Below, one piece after another: positions 51,479-61,331 of a stretch of DNA of 64,000 bases (position 1 is the stretch's first letter; every line of letters starts with the position of its first letter). The DNA is from Acidianus sp. HS-5 (lineage in GTDB: Archaea; Thermoproteota; Thermoprotei_A; Sulfolobales; Sulfolobaceae). The stretch covers positions 1,984,001-2,048,000 of the forward strand of contig NZ_AP025245.1 in NCBI RefSeq assembly GCF_021655615.1. Direction: 5' to 3'. The notes beneath the pieces were generated by a model that did no database searches, was not told the origin of the DNA, and worked only from the letters and a program-made list of their open reading frames with translations. The translations under genes and the position numbers were made by a program.

Positions 51479-52867
51479 GACTTCATATATTTTGCTCATA
51501 TACTCGTTTTCGAACTCTTTAGCTATAGAACTTAAATACAATTTATCGGTTGATGAAATTTTAAGTGAAGGCTTTCCTTCAATGTATACGGGTTTTCCGT
51601 ATCTTATTCCTACTAATTTATGAAATGGCTTGACTGTAGCTAATCCATCCATTGACAGTATACCTCCATGTAATTTAAGCATTGTTTCATAAATTTCTCT
51701 GTCATTTAATTTATCTAAGATATTTACTAAATATGTTCTTAGGGGTGCTTGTATAGAACTCATATTTTGCATGATTTCATTTCTTAATTTTTCATATCTT
51801 ATCTCTTCTAAGGTATTATCATTTAGAATTTTATTAAAAGTAAGTAAAAGATTAGTTATACATTCTTCTTCAGCAGGATTAACTTCATCGTTTGTTGAAT
51901 GATATCCTTTATAATATCCTTCAAATGTAATACTAGGTATTCCATTCTTTATAAATGTATAACCGTCGCTATAAATTTCTGGCTCGTAGTGTATGTTATT
52001 AAAATATTTTTCAAATATAGAAGGCATAGAAGAGATAGCTTTAATCTTTAAATTACAAGGATCTATATTATCAAGGTTAATATTTAGAAGTATATCCATG
52101 TTCTTATTCTGAACTTCAAAGTACTTTCTTGATCCGTAACTCCAAGAAAACGATTGATATCCTAAAGCTCCCGCTTCTTCCGCAGTAAAGCTTACTAAAT
52201 GTAATTCATATTTTTCTGAATTTAATTCTGGTAACATGCTTACGCTTAATAAGTTATCATGTTCTCCTTTAAACCAGTGATCGTGATGTGCAGTAATGTA
52301 AATCTTTTTTTCATATTTAGAATTTTTTATACATTCCAAAATATATCCAGCACTTTCTCTTATACTTACATTAGCTTTTATGCTTAATTTACTTTCAATT
52401 CTATCTTCTTCGCTTTTAGGTATTATTATTCCAGGTATCTTTGGTGGAGCAGTAGGAAAAAGATTAAGAAGAGGATCTGATTTAATAACAAATTTGCTTC
52501 TTTTATCCGTAAAGAAAACTACAGCCAAGCAGTTATTCTCTACAGCTTTTATATAAGATCTAGGTATCTCGAATAAATTATTTATTTTCACTCTTAATAT
52601 GGAATCTTTACATTCTTCTGTAGAGTCAACTAATTTTCCTTCGATATCTATATTAGGAGAATATGGTAGATATTCAGCGCTCTCTATTTTAGACTTACCA
52701 ATGATTTCGTGAGATTCAGAATAGTTTAAGACTGGAATTGGTATAACTCTAGTCTCATCACATTTATCGAAGAGCTTTCTAATTCTGTTTACCATTTTAT
52801 CCTCTTTTTTATCTCCAGCAAATATTTCGCCTAAACTTGATAATTCTTTTACTCTTTCTACTATCAT
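51461..52867 (-). CDS. M28-family zinc peptidase (intracellular aminopeptidase-like)
   Basis: About 468 residues. Zinc ligands of the M28 family: TAHHDHW, GEHDNLLS, FTAEEAGALG, NLDNIDP and YHSTNDEVNP. No signal peptide is visible, so it is probably cytoplasmic and may trim peptides left by the proteasome. The ATG at 52867 (MIVERVKEL) is chosen because longer readings run through the divergent DUF447 gene, whose ATG is only seven bases away. Confidence 0.85.
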   Translation of the reverse strand: MIVERVKELSSLGEIFAGDKKEDKMVNRIRKLFDKCDETRVIPIPVLNYSESHEIIGKSKIESAEYLPYSPNIDIEGKLVDSTEECKDSILRVKINNLFEIPRSYIKAVENNCLAVVFFTDKRSKFVIKSDPLLNLFPTAPPKIPGIIIPKSEEDRIESKLSIKANVSIRESAGYILECIKNSKYEKKIYITAHHDHWFKGEHDNLLSVSMLPELNSEKYELHLVSFTAEEAGALGYQSFSWSYGSRKYFEVQNKNMDILLNINLDNIDPCNLKIKAISSMPSIFEKYFNNIHYEPEIYSDGYTFIKNGIPSITFEGYYKGYHSTNDEVNPAEEECITNLLLTFNKILNDNTLEEIRYEKLRNEIMQNMSSIQAPLRTYLVNILDKLNDREIYETMLKLHGGILSMDGLATVKPFHKLVGIRYGKPVYIEGKPSLKISSTDKLYLSSIAKEFENEYMSKIYEVSKKFF

Positions 52868-52874
52868 AATCTCT

Positions 52875-53468
52875 ATGGAGTTACAAGAGACTATAAAGAA
52901 TATCTTTCCAGAAGATGGAATATATGAAGTTATATTAGGTACTAAAGGCGAAACAGAGAATATATCGCCAATAGGAATTATACTTGACCAAGGTAAACTT
53001 AGAGTAAAATTATACAAAGATACCACAACATATCAGAATATTCTTATTTATCCTTACTGTTCAATTAACGTGATAGTAGATAGTCCAGAAATATTTTATC
53101 TTACATTATTTAACAAGGCAGTCAATTATAATCTAATTCACGGTTTACCAGTTGTTTCCGAGAATGTTATATTTTCTTCTTGTAAAGTAACGGAAGATGC
53201 TCCAGAATATGTTATTTTATCTTTAGAGCCGTTTGATGCTAAATGCTCTAAAACTCATGTTAGAGCATTTAATAGGGGTAACTGTTTATTTATAGATTTA
53301 CTAGTCAATATTACAAGATTAAATATTTTTTCTAAGGAAGAGCTCGATTCAATGTTAAAAATAATTTCTTATGAGATTAAAGTTATTAAAAAAACTCAAC
53401 CTAACTTAATAGATATAGTTCAAGAGATAGAGGACATAATAAGATCAAAAGGTTATAAACTAGAATAA
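52875..53468 (+). CDS. DUF447 family protein (split-barrel flavin-binding-like)
   Basis: 197 residues. GIYEVILGTKGETENISPIG, RVKLYKDTTTYQNILIYPYC and AFNRGNCLFIDLLVNITRLN match DUF447, an archaeal family with a flavin reductase-like split barrel. Function unknown to me; FMN binding is expected from the fold. Precedes leuB by 13 bases. Confidence 0.75.
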   Translation: MELQETIKNIFPEDGIYEVILGTKGETENISPIGIILDQGKLRVKLYKDTTTYQNILIYPYCSINVIVDSPEIFYLTLFNKAVNYNLIHGLPVVSENVIFSSCKVTEDAPEYVILSLEPFDAKCSKTHVRAFNRGNCLFIDLLVNITRLNIFSKEELDSMLKIISYEIKVIKKTQPNLIDIVQEIEDIIRSKGYKLE

Positions 53469-53481
53469 TGCTTCTCTATGT

Positions 53482-54498
53482 ATGGAGTATAGAATTGCCT
53501 TACTACCAGGAGACGGAATAGGACCGGAGATAGTAGCACAATCTAAGAAAATCTTGTCCAAACTTGTAGAAAATTATGCATTGAACTTACAAATTTCTGA
53601 GGTAGAGGCAGGAGATTCGGCATTGACAAAGTACGGCGATCCATTACCTAAACAAACCTTGGATATAATAAACAAGTCTGATATCATATTAAAAGGGCCT
53701 GTAGGAGAAAGTGCAATGGATGTAGTAGTAAAATTAAGGCAGATGTATGACATGTATGCCAATATAAGACCTGCTAAATCTCTGCCAAACGTTCCTAACA
53801 GATACGGTAACGTTGATATATTAATTGTTCGTGAAAATACCGAGGATTTGTATAAAGGTTTAGAATTCATGCTTTCAGAAGATACTTCAGTAGGTCTAAA
53901 GGTAATAACTAGGAAAGCATCAGAAAGAATAGTTAAGGTTGCATTGAAATATGCATCAGAAAGGAATAAGAAAATTACATGCGTTCATAAAGCAAATGTT
54001 ATGAGAATTACAGATGGACTTTTTGCAAAAGTATGTAGAGAACTTCTAAAAGGTAGCGAGGTTAAATTCGAAGAAATGTATGTCGACGCAGCTGCTGCAA
54101 ATTTAGTTAGAGACCCTTCAAGATTTGATGTAATAGTCACTACCAATGTTTATGGTGATATTTTGAGTGATGAAGCTGCTCAAATAGCTGGAAGTCTTGG
54201 TTTAGCTCCTTCAGCAAATATAGGGGATTCTAAAGCATTGTTTGAGCCTGTTCATGGTGCTGCTTTTGATATTGCTGGTAAAAACATGGCTAATCCTACA
54301 GCGTTTCTACTTTCAGTTTCTATGATGTTAGACTATATATATTCCTTATCTAAAGAAATTAAATATAGAAACGCATCGATTTCTTTGCAAAATGCTATAA
54401 ATGAAGTATATAAAGAAGGGAAGAATTTAACTCCAGATATAGGGGGTTCTGCAAAGCTGTCTGATTTAGTTGACGTTATATACTCCAAAATAACGTAG
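53482..54498 (+). CDS. leuB: 3-Isopropylmalate dehydrogenase (or homoisocitrate-type paralogue)
   Basis: 338 residues of the beta-decarboxylating dehydrogenase family. LLPGDGIGPEIV, KLRQMYDMYANIRPAKSLP (substrate arginines), VRENTEDLYKG, HKANVMRITDGLF (Lys), VTTNVYGDILSDEAAQIAGS, and NAD-binding EPVHGAAFDIAGKNMANPTA. The aspartate-lacking DIAGKN context favours NAD. It strongly resembles Sulfurisphaera isopropylmalate dehydrogenase; a homoisocitrate role is not excluded. No other leucine genes are nearby. Confidence 0.88.
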   Translation: MEYRIALLPGDGIGPEIVAQSKKILSKLVENYALNLQISEVEAGDSALTKYGDPLPKQTLDIINKSDIILKGPVGESAMDVVVKLRQMYDMYANIRPAKSLPNVPNRYGNVDILIVRENTEDLYKGLEFMLSEDTSVGLKVITRKASERIVKVALKYASERNKKITCVHKANVMRITDGLFAKVCRELLKGSEVKFEEMYVDAAAANLVRDPSRFDVIVTTNVYGDILSDEAAQIAGSLGLAPSANIGDSKALFEPVHGAAFDIAGKNMANPTAFLLSVSMMLDYIYSLSKEIKYRNASISLQNAINEVYKEGKNLTPDIGGSAKLSDLVDVIYSKIT

Positions 54499-54558
54499 TT
54501 CACGTAATGTTTTTAAACCAAAATTTTATTTTTCATTTGGTGGTACGAATTATCCTCA

Positions 54559-57500
54559 ATGAAAGCGTTATCTACTAAATTCGATTTGAAATCCGTTGAG
54601 AGTGAAGTCATACAATATTGGAATTCTAATAGTATATATGATAAATTAAAGAAATCAAATCAAGAAACCAGATCTAAAAAATTCCTATTTATCGACGGTC
54701 CTCCATATCCTTCTGCCCCGATACCCCATATAGGCACAATATGGAATAAAGTAATAAAGGACTGTATTCTACGTTTCAAGAGAATAGAAGGCTATAAGGT
54801 TTATGATCAACCGGGTTATGATACGCATGGTTTACCAATAGAAGTAGCAGTAGAGAAAAAACTTGGAGTATCTAGAAAACAAGATATTATAGATAAAATA
54901 GGAGTGGATAAATTTATTCAAGAATGTAAGAACTTTGCTTTAAATAATGCTAATTCAATGACTGAAAACTTCAAGAATGTTGGAGTTTTTATGGATTGGA
55001 ATAATCCATATTATACACTCAAAAACGAATATATCAGTAATTCATGGTCACTAGTAAAGAGGGCTTATGAAAGAGAACTTCTTACAAAAGACGTTGAAGT
55101 TTTACACTGGTGTCCAAGGTGTGAAACTACTTTATCGGATTACGAAGTTTCAGAATATAAGGATCTTGAAGACCCTGCAATATATGTGAAATTTAAGGTC
55201 ATTGGAGAAGAGAATAAGTATTTAGTTATTTGGACTACCACTCCGTGGACAATTCCTGCTAACGTATTTGTAATGGTTAACTCTCAGTTTGACTATGCAG
55301 AAGTTCAGGCAAATAATGAAATTTATATTATAGCAAAAGACCGTGTGGAAAGCGTAATGAAAGAAGCTGGTATAAAAGATTATAAGATTTTGAGAACATA
55401 TAAAGGTTCTCAATTACTAGGTATAAAGTATGCTCATCCATTAAAGGATATTGTACCTGCACAGAAAGATTTAGATGAATATCATAAAGTAGTGGATGGT
55501 GGAAGCGAAGTAACTATTGAAGAAGGTACGGGTTTAGTGCATTCTGCTCCAGGACATGGTGACGTAGATTTTGCAATAGGTAAGAAAATGAATTTCCCAG
55601 TAGTAATGCTAGTAAATGATAAGGGAGAGTTTCTAGATAGTGCTGGCAAATATGCTGGCAAATATGTTAGAGATGAAAATAATGAAATAATAGAAGACCT
55701 AAAGAAAGCTAACGCATTATTGTACGCTGGTAAGATAGTTCATAGATATCCTATTTGCTGGAGATGTAAGACTCCACTACTATTAAGGGCTGTAGAGCAG
55801 TGGTTCATAAAAGTAACTAAACTAAAAACTGAGCTCTTGAATGAGATAGATAGAGTAAATTGGGTACCTGAATGGGGTAAAACTAGAATAGGTAATCTTG
55901 TTAAAGACTTAAGAGATTGGGTAATAAGCAGGCAGAGATTCTGGGGAACTCCTTTACCGATTTGGGTATGTAAAAACGGACATATAACCGTTGTAGGAAG
56001 TAAAGGAGAGTTACAAAAACTTTCTATAAACGGTGTTCCTGAAGATCTTCATAGGCCGTGGATAGATAATGTAATAATAAAATGTCCTAAATGTGGCGAG
56101 GAAGCTCATAGAGTATCGGATGTAGCTGACGTATGGTTTGATAGCGGTGTTGCGTTTTTTGCTAGTCTGGGAGATAATTGGAATGCAAAATGGAAGGAAA
56201 TAGGCCCAGTAGATCTTGTATTAGAAGGACATGACCAACTTAGGGGATGGTTCTTTAGTTTATTACGTAGCGGAGTTATACTCATTGATAGAGTACCTTA
56301 CGAATCTGTATTAGTACACGGCTTTATGTTAGATGAACAAGGAAGAGAGATGCATAAGAGCTTAGGTAATTATGTAGAGCCTGCTGTAGTAATAGAAAAG
56401 TTTGGAAGAGACGTTTTAAGGCTATGGTTATTAAGAAATACTACTTGGGAAGATGCAAAGTTCTCTTGGAAGGCAATGGAGTTAACTCTGCGTGATTTAC
56501 AAATAGTGTGGAATGTTTATGTATTTGCAAGTACGTATATGAGCTTAGACAATTTTGATCCTGATAAGTACAGTTTCTCGGACGTAGAGAGATATCTTAG
56601 AGTGGAAGATAAGTGGATATTATCTAGATACTATTCCATGTTAAGAAAAATAAAGGAGACTATGAAGAATTATAAAGTTCATGAGATGGCCAATTATCTA
56701 TTTGATTTCATTATAAATGACATCAGCAGATTCTATTTAAGACTGATTAGAAAAAGAGCATGGGTCGAATATAATGATCCAGATAAGATAGCAATGTATT
56801 ATGTACTTTATACTGTATTGAAGGGTTGGATAATATTGGCCTCTGCTGTTATTCCCTATACTGCAGAGAAAATTTACAAAGAATTTGTAGTTAATCCCAA
56901 GGACTCTGCTAGTATGGACGACTTTCCCGAAATTCAAAGTAGATTCATTGATGAACAATTAGAAAAAGCTATTAATGTTGTCAGGCAAATAGAAGATGCA
57001 GGATTAAATGTTAGAGCTAAAGCTGGAATAAAACTTAGATGGCCAGTAAATAAAACGTTTGTATTCTTAAATGATGAGAATGACATTAAGCTAGTGAATA
57101 ATGTTATAGGTATCCTCAAATCAGTGCTTAACACAAAAGAAGTTGAGGTCTATAATATAATAGACTATGCGAAATTCTCCACAGTTGTTGTATCTCCGTT
57201 ACAGGGCAAAATAGGTAAAGATTACAAACAACTTACACCCAAAATAGTTCAATATGTTAATAATAATGCCGGCGTTATAGGTAAAGATATTATAGATAAG
57301 GGATATCATGAGGTAATGATAGACGGCGTTAATGTTAGGTTAGATAAAAATTACGTCAATATTGAAGAAAGCAGTATGGAAGGCTACGTTAGTTCAAAAT
57401 TCGATTTAGGAGTAATTATGCTATCTAAGAGCATAAGTGAAGAGGAAGAAGAGGAAGGCATAGTTAGGGATATAATAAGGAGAATACAGTTTATGAGAAA

Positions 57501-57708
57501 GAAACTTAATCTAAACGTCACTGATTACATTAATATTTGTATAACACCGCCTAACGATAGATATGACATGGTAAATAAGTGGAAAAGCTACATCTCGTCA
57601 GAGACTAGAGCAAAGAACATAGAAATTAGTAACAAAAAGTATAAACTTACAGAAACTTGGGACATAGAAGGAGAACAGTACATCATAAGCATAAGTAAGG
57701 CAGATTAA
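54559..57708 (+). CDS. ileS: Isoleucyl-tRNA synthetase
   Basis: 1049 residues, class I. HIGH-type PIPHIGTIWNKV near 57-68, editing domain (WTTTPWTIPAN, GTGLVHSAPGHGDVDF), RQRFWGTPLPIW, and the KMSKS-type site EMHKSLGNYV near 600. Zinc CPRC/CKTP-type pairs occur at CPRCETT and CRWCKTP-like CWRCKTP. C-terminal tRNA-binding helices. GGTGG lies 15 bases upstream. It abuts the SPOUT gene. Confidence 0.96.
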   Translation: MKALSTKFDLKSVESEVIQYWNSNSIYDKLKKSNQETRSKKFLFIDGPPYPSAPIPHIGTIWNKVIKDCILRFKRIEGYKVYDQPGYDTHGLPIEVAVEKKLGVSRKQDIIDKIGVDKFIQECKNFALNNANSMTENFKNVGVFMDWNNPYYTLKNEYISNSWSLVKRAYERELLTKDVEVLHWCPRCETTLSDYEVSEYKDLEDPAIYVKFKVIGEENKYLVIWTTTPWTIPANVFVMVNSQFDYAEVQANNEIYIIAKDRVESVMKEAGIKDYKILRTYKGSQLLGIKYAHPLKDIVPAQKDLDEYHKVVDGGSEVTIEEGTGLVHSAPGHGDVDFAIGKKMNFPVVMLVNDKGEFLDSAGKYAGKYVRDENNEIIEDLKKANALLYAGKIVHRYPICWRCKTPLLLRAVEQWFIKVTKLKTELLNEIDRVNWVPEWGKTRIGNLVKDLRDWVISRQRFWGTPLPIWVCKNGHITVVGSKGELQKLSINGVPEDLHRPWIDNVIIKCPKCGEEAHRVSDVADVWFDSGVAFFASLGDNWNAKWKEIGPVDLVLEGHDQLRGWFFSLLRSGVILIDRVPYESVLVHGFMLDEQGREMHKSLGNYVEPAVVIEKFGRDVLRLWLLRNTTWEDAKFSWKAMELTLRDLQIVWNVYVFASTYMSLDNFDPDKYSFSDVERYLRVEDKWILSRYYSMLRKIKETMKNYKVHEMANYLFDFIINDISRFYLRLIRKRAWVEYNDPDKIAMYYVLYTVLKGWIILASAVIPYTAEKIYKEFVVNPKDSASMDDFPEIQSRFIDEQLEKAINVVRQIEDAGLNVRAKAGIKLRWPVNKTFVFLNDENDIKLVNNVIGILKSVLNTKEVEVYNIIDYAKFSTVVVSPLQGKIGKDYKQLTPKIVQYVNNNAGVIGKDIIDKGYHEVMIDGVNVRLDKNYVNIEESSMEGYVSSKFDLGVIMLSKSISEEEEEEGIVRDIIRRIQFMRKKLNLNVTDYINICITPPNDRYDMVNKWKSYISSETRAKNIEISNKKYKLTETWDIEGEQYIISISKAD

Positions 57709-58452
57709 ATGTTTCCTTATAAAAGAAGAAACGAACTTAATATTGCGTTTTTTTCCTCGATATTTTCAATAGAAAAAAACCTTACAGAAAAAACTCTCAA
57801 AGCTTCTCTTCTATTTAGATTTTTTATAGAATTTAGAGTAACAAATGTTTATATAATATGCCCCAATTCTTCAAATAAGGAATTTGAATTATTAAAAGAG
57901 CTTTCTGATTACGCGTTAACTCCCCCTTATTTGAAGAAATATATTCCTATAAGCCATAACTTGAAGAAAGTTGGCTTATTATCACCAATGAACTTGCCAT
58001 TTCATATAGTGCATAAGTTACCTATTGAGGGCGAGATACGCATAGGTAAAAATAATGACTTTGGTTTACCACAAAAAATTAGGACAAGGCATAAATCCAT
58101 TATAATTGTTGACTCTGTAAAAGATTCATTTATTCAATATCCATTAATATATTACAATGGTTTCGAAATTCATAAAACGAATATTGAAGATATACTTACT
58201 AAAGATAATCTCATAATAGGTAGTAGAAATGGTAAAGATCCATTAAAATATAAGGACGAAATAGTTTCTATGTATGAGGAAAAAGGTTTAACGGTACTTA
58301 TAGGACCACCAGAAGGTATGTTAATAAAAAAATTAGGAGAAAATTTTTTGAAAAAGTCTTATAATTTTATAATAAAACAGGGCGTATCAGACGTTAGAGC
58401 AGAAGAGGCAATAATTTCATCATTAAGCTTACTTAATGCAATCTTGGAATAG
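57709..58452 (+). CDS. COG2106 SPOUT-superfamily RNA methyltransferase
   Basis: 247 residues. Opens with MFPYKRRNELNIAFFSSIFS, has an OB-like insertion with GEIRIGKNNDFGLPQKIRTR, and a knotted C terminus (VLIGPPEGMLIKKL, FIIKQGVSDVRAEEAIISSL). Conserved in archaea immediately before uL3; likely an rRNA methylase in ribosome assembly. Target unproven. Confidence 0.82.
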   Translation: MFPYKRRNELNIAFFSSIFSIEKNLTEKTLKASLLFRFFIEFRVTNVYIICPNSSNKEFELLKELSDYALTPPYLKKYIPISHNLKKVGLLSPMNLPFHIVHKLPIEGEIRIGKNNDFGLPQKIRTRHKSIIIVDSVKDSFIQYPLIYYNGFEIHKTNIEDILTKDNLIIGSRNGKDPLKYKDEIVSMYEEKGLTVLIGPPEGMLIKKLGENFLKKSYNFIIKQGVSDVRAEEAIISSLSLLNAILE

Positions 58453-58501
58453 TTACTTTTATAACTTAATAGTGGTGCATGAATTAAGAAGGGGAAGAGG
58501 A

Positions 58502-59521
58502 TTGGGTCATCGAAAATTAGCGTCACCAAGAAGAGGTTCATCAGGTGTTAGACCTAGGAAGAGAGCCGAGGAATTACTTCCTACTCCTAGGTCTTGGCCT
58601 AATGTAAATTCTTCTAATCCTATACTTCTTGGGTTTATAGGATATAAAGTAGGCATGACTTATGTTTATTATATTAATGATATTAAAGGATCTTCAGAGT
58701 ACGGAAAAGAAGTATTTACTCCAGTCACTGTTATAGAAACACCACCAGTAGTTCCAATAGCATTAAGAGCGTATGTTCTTGGAAGCAAAGGAGAACCGGA
58801 AGTACTCACGGACTATTGGAGTTCAGAGATTCCTCAAGAAATAACAAGGAAGATAAAATCGTTAAAAATAAATAAAGATAAATTAAATGGATTTTTAGAT
58901 AAAATAAAGTCTAACCTTAATAATATCCTATATTTAAGGGCATTAGTCGCTACGCAGCCGAAATTAGTTCCGGCATTAGGAAAGAAAAAACCTGAGATTG
59001 TAGAGATGCAAATTGGTGGAGGAGACACTTCTGCTCAGTTAAACTACTTACTTAATGTATTAGGTAAGCCAATAAACGTTACTGATATATTTAAAGAAGG
59101 ACAACTAGTGGATATAATAGGGGTTACGAAAGGTAAAGGATTCCAAGGGGTTATAAAGAGATATAGTGTTATGGAGTTACCTAAGTGGCATAAGCATAGG
59201 AAAGGTAGCAGAAAAGTAGGTACTAAAGGTCCCTCTATGAGTACTCCAAGCTATGTACCACAACCGGGTCAATTAGGTTTCCATAGGAGAACGGAATATA
59301 ATAAGAGAATATTAAAAATTTCAATGAACCCACAAGATATTAACCCGGCAGGCGGATTTGTAAAATATGGATTAGTAAAGAACTCTTACATATTGATTCA
59401 AGGTTCAACTATAGGGGTAAGGAAAAGGCCTTTATTCTTAAGATATCCTATAAGGCCTTATGAAGTTCCAACTGAAGCTCCTAAAATTACGTATATAGAT
59501 TTAAGTAGCAAACAAGGGTGA
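58502..59521 (+). CDS. rpl3: Ribosomal protein uL3
   Basis: About 339 residues. LGHRKLASPRRGSSGVRPRK, GFIGYKVGMTYVY, QIGGGDTSAQLNYLLNVLGK, GVTKGKGFQGVIKRYSV and HRRTEYNKRI are diagnostic. I use TTG 58502, which gives the normal MGHRKLASP start and has AAGGGGAAG upstream; the open frame continues to 58436 inside the SPOUT gene. First of the S10 cluster. Confidence 0.95.
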   Translation: MGHRKLASPRRGSSGVRPRKRAEELLPTPRSWPNVNSSNPILLGFIGYKVGMTYVYYINDIKGSSEYGKEVFTPVTVIETPPVVPIALRAYVLGSKGEPEVLTDYWSSEIPQEITRKIKSLKINKDKLNGFLDKIKSNLNNILYLRALVATQPKLVPALGKKKPEIVEMQIGGGDTSAQLNYLLNVLGKPINVTDIFKEGQLVDIIGVTKGKGFQGVIKRYSVMELPKWHKHRKGSRKVGTKGPSMSTPSYVPQPGQLGFHRRTEYNKRILKISMNPQDINPAGGFVKYGLVKNSYILIQGSTIGVRKRPLFLRYPIRPYEVPTEAPKITYIDLSSKQG

Positions 59522-59526
59522 GTAGA

Positions 59527-60324
59527 ATGTATATCCAACTTCAACAGAAAAAAGCAGATGTAATTGATTTAGAAGGTAAGAAATCAAAAGAAATTGATTT
59601 ACCGTTAATCTTTAGTTATCCCGTAAGGAAAGATATAATCAATAGAGCATTTAGATCATCATTTACTAAATCATTGCAGCCTAAAGGAAGAGACCCAATG
59701 GCAGGTAAGAGGACTACTGCAAAAAGCTTTGGAATTAACTTAGGACTAGCTAGAGTTCCAAGAATTAAGGGAAGCGGCGAAGCGGCTTTAGCTCCTAATA
59801 CAGTAGGAGGTAGATTAGTTTTTCCACCCTCTCCCATGGAGAGGATAGTTGAAGATATCAATAAAAGGGAAATGAGGCTTGCAATAATTAGTGCTATTTC
59901 TGCTACAACATTTAAAGATTTAGTTAAAAACAGAGGTCATAAAATACCAGAAAATCTCTCCTTGCCTATTATTGTTAGTGATGATCTAGAAAAGATATCG
60001 AAGTCTAAGGACATAATAGAGTTTATTAAAAAACTAGGATTAGAAGATGAATTAGAAAGATGTAAGGTAAAAAAAATTAGGTCTGGAAAAGGTAAAATGA
60101 GAGGTAGAAGATATAAGACGCCTAAAGGTCCACTTTTTGTAATAAAAGATGGGAAATCGGCAGTTATTAGTGCTATAAGAAATATTCAAGGTTTTGATGT
60201 AATAACTGCTAAAGAACTTAGTGTTATTCATTTAGCTCCAGGAGGGCATCCAGGTAGACTTACTATATTTACTGAAGGTGCTCTTCAAGCTCTAAATGAT
60301 AGATTTGGAGGCGAAGTTAAATGA
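59527..60324 (+). CDS. rpl4: Ribosomal protein uL4
   Basis: About 265 residues. LPLIFSYPVRKDIINRAFRS, SLQPKGRDPMAGKRTTAKSF, GEAALAPNTVGGRLVFPPSP and GKMRGRRYKTPKGPLFVI. ATG 59527 is preferred to GTG 59518. Overlaps uL23 by ATGA. Confidence 0.95.
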   Translation: MYIQLQQKKADVIDLEGKKSKEIDLPLIFSYPVRKDIINRAFRSSFTKSLQPKGRDPMAGKRTTAKSFGINLGLARVPRIKGSGEAALAPNTVGGRLVFPPSPMERIVEDINKREMRLAIISAISATTFKDLVKNRGHKIPENLSLPIIVSDDLEKISKSKDIIEFIKKLGLEDELERCKVKKIRSGKGKMRGRRYKTPKGPLFVIKDGKSAVISAIRNIQGFDVITAKELSVIHLAPGGHPGRLTIFTEGALQALNDRFGGEVK

Positions 60325-60569
60325 AGATTAAAGAAGTTTTAGCTACAGAAAAAGCAACTAAATTAATAGATTCAGAAAATACCATAGTTATAATTGTAGA
60401 TAAAAATGCTACAAAATCGGAAATAAAGTCAGACATAGAGAAGGCGTTGAATGTAAAAGTAGTTAAAGTTAATATATTAATTACGCCTACTGGAGATAAG
60501 AAAGCATATGTTAGACTTAGTCCAGAATATAAAGCATCAGATGTTGCGCAAAAATTAGGGTTATTATGA
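60321..60569 (+). CDS. rpl23: Ribosomal protein uL23
   Basis: 82 residues. IKEVLATEKATKLIDSENTI, ATKSEIKSDIEKALNVKVVK and KKAYVRLSPEYKASDVAQKL fit archaeal uL23 at the peptide exit. ATGA-coupled to uL4. Confidence 0.95.
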   Translation: MKIKEVLATEKATKLIDSENTIVIIVDKNATKSEIKSDIEKALNVKVVKVNILITPTGDKKAYVRLSPEYKASDVAQKLGLL

Positions 60570-60580
60570 GGTGAAATAAT

Positions 60581-61297
60581 TTGGGTAAGAGTTTACTTCA
60601 ACAAAGAGCTGGAAGAGGTAATATAAACTTTAGGAATCCTGGATGGCTAAGAGTAGGTAAAGTTAGATATCCTAAGATAGAAGGCAATCATGTAGGTAAA
60701 GTAATGGATATTCTTCATAATCCTGGTATGTTGGCTCCAGTAGCTAAGGTGAAATTGGATACTGGCGATGTTTTTTATATGCAGGCAGTACAAGGGATGA
60801 CCATAGGGCAGAAAATAGAAATAGGGGGTAACGTAAATCCGGCTACTGGAAATATAGTAGATACAGGTAGTTTGCCGGAGGGTGCAATAGTTTGTAATGT
60901 AGAAGAGCATAGAGGAGATGGAGGAAGATATGCTAGATCTGCAGGCTCTTATGCTACTGTAATAGGTAAAAGCGGAGATAAGGTTCTTATTAGATTACCG
61001 TCTGGGAAAATAAAAGAAGTCTTGAGTAATGCTAGAGCTACGGTAGGAGTAGTTGCAGGTGGAGGAGTATATGATAAACCAGTTCTAAAAGCTGGAAACG
61101 TTTACTGGAAATATAAGGTGAAAGCAACTAAATGGCCCATAGTTAAAGGAGTTGCAATGAATGCAGTAGATCATCCACATGGTGGAGGTCTTCACACTAG
61201 TGTAAGCAGACCTAGCACTGTTTCAAGGAACGCACCTCCAGGAAGAAAAGTCGGGCATATAGCAGCAAGAAGGACTGGAAGGAGGGAGAGGAAGTGA
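60581..61297 (+). CDS. rpl2: Ribosomal protein uL2
   Basis: 238 residues. GRGNINFRNPGWLRVGKVRY, HNPGMLAPVAKVKLDTGDVF, GSYATVIGKSGDKVLIRLPS and NAVDHPHGGGLHTSVSRPST with the conserved HGGG loop near the peptidyl transferase centre. TTG start 60581 after GGTGA. Confidence 0.96.
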   Translation: MGKSLLQQRAGRGNINFRNPGWLRVGKVRYPKIEGNHVGKVMDILHNPGMLAPVAKVKLDTGDVFYMQAVQGMTIGQKIEIGGNVNPATGNIVDTGSLPEGAIVCNVEEHRGDGGRYARSAGSYATVIGKSGDKVLIRLPSGKIKEVLSNARATVGVVAGGGVYDKPVLKAGNVYWKYKVKATKWPIVKGVAMNAVDHPHGGGLHTSVSRPSTVSRNAPPGRKVGHIAARRTGRRERK

Positions 61298-61331
61298 ATT
61301 TTAATACTAAAGATGATATAGGGTGATTATA

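Noticed and set aside
52868..53026. Longer N terminus of the M28 peptidase
   Set aside because: It would be antisense to the whole start of the DUF447 gene and adds hydrophobic sequence not typical of a signal peptide for this family.
58436..58501. Longer N terminus of uL3
   Set aside because: The family starts at GHRKLASP; the extra part overlaps the SPOUT gene in another frame.
60647..60910. Cysteine/tyrosine-rich minus-strand frame opposite uL2
   Set aside because: Antisense of a conserved ribosomal protein gene; composition is a by-product of its codons.
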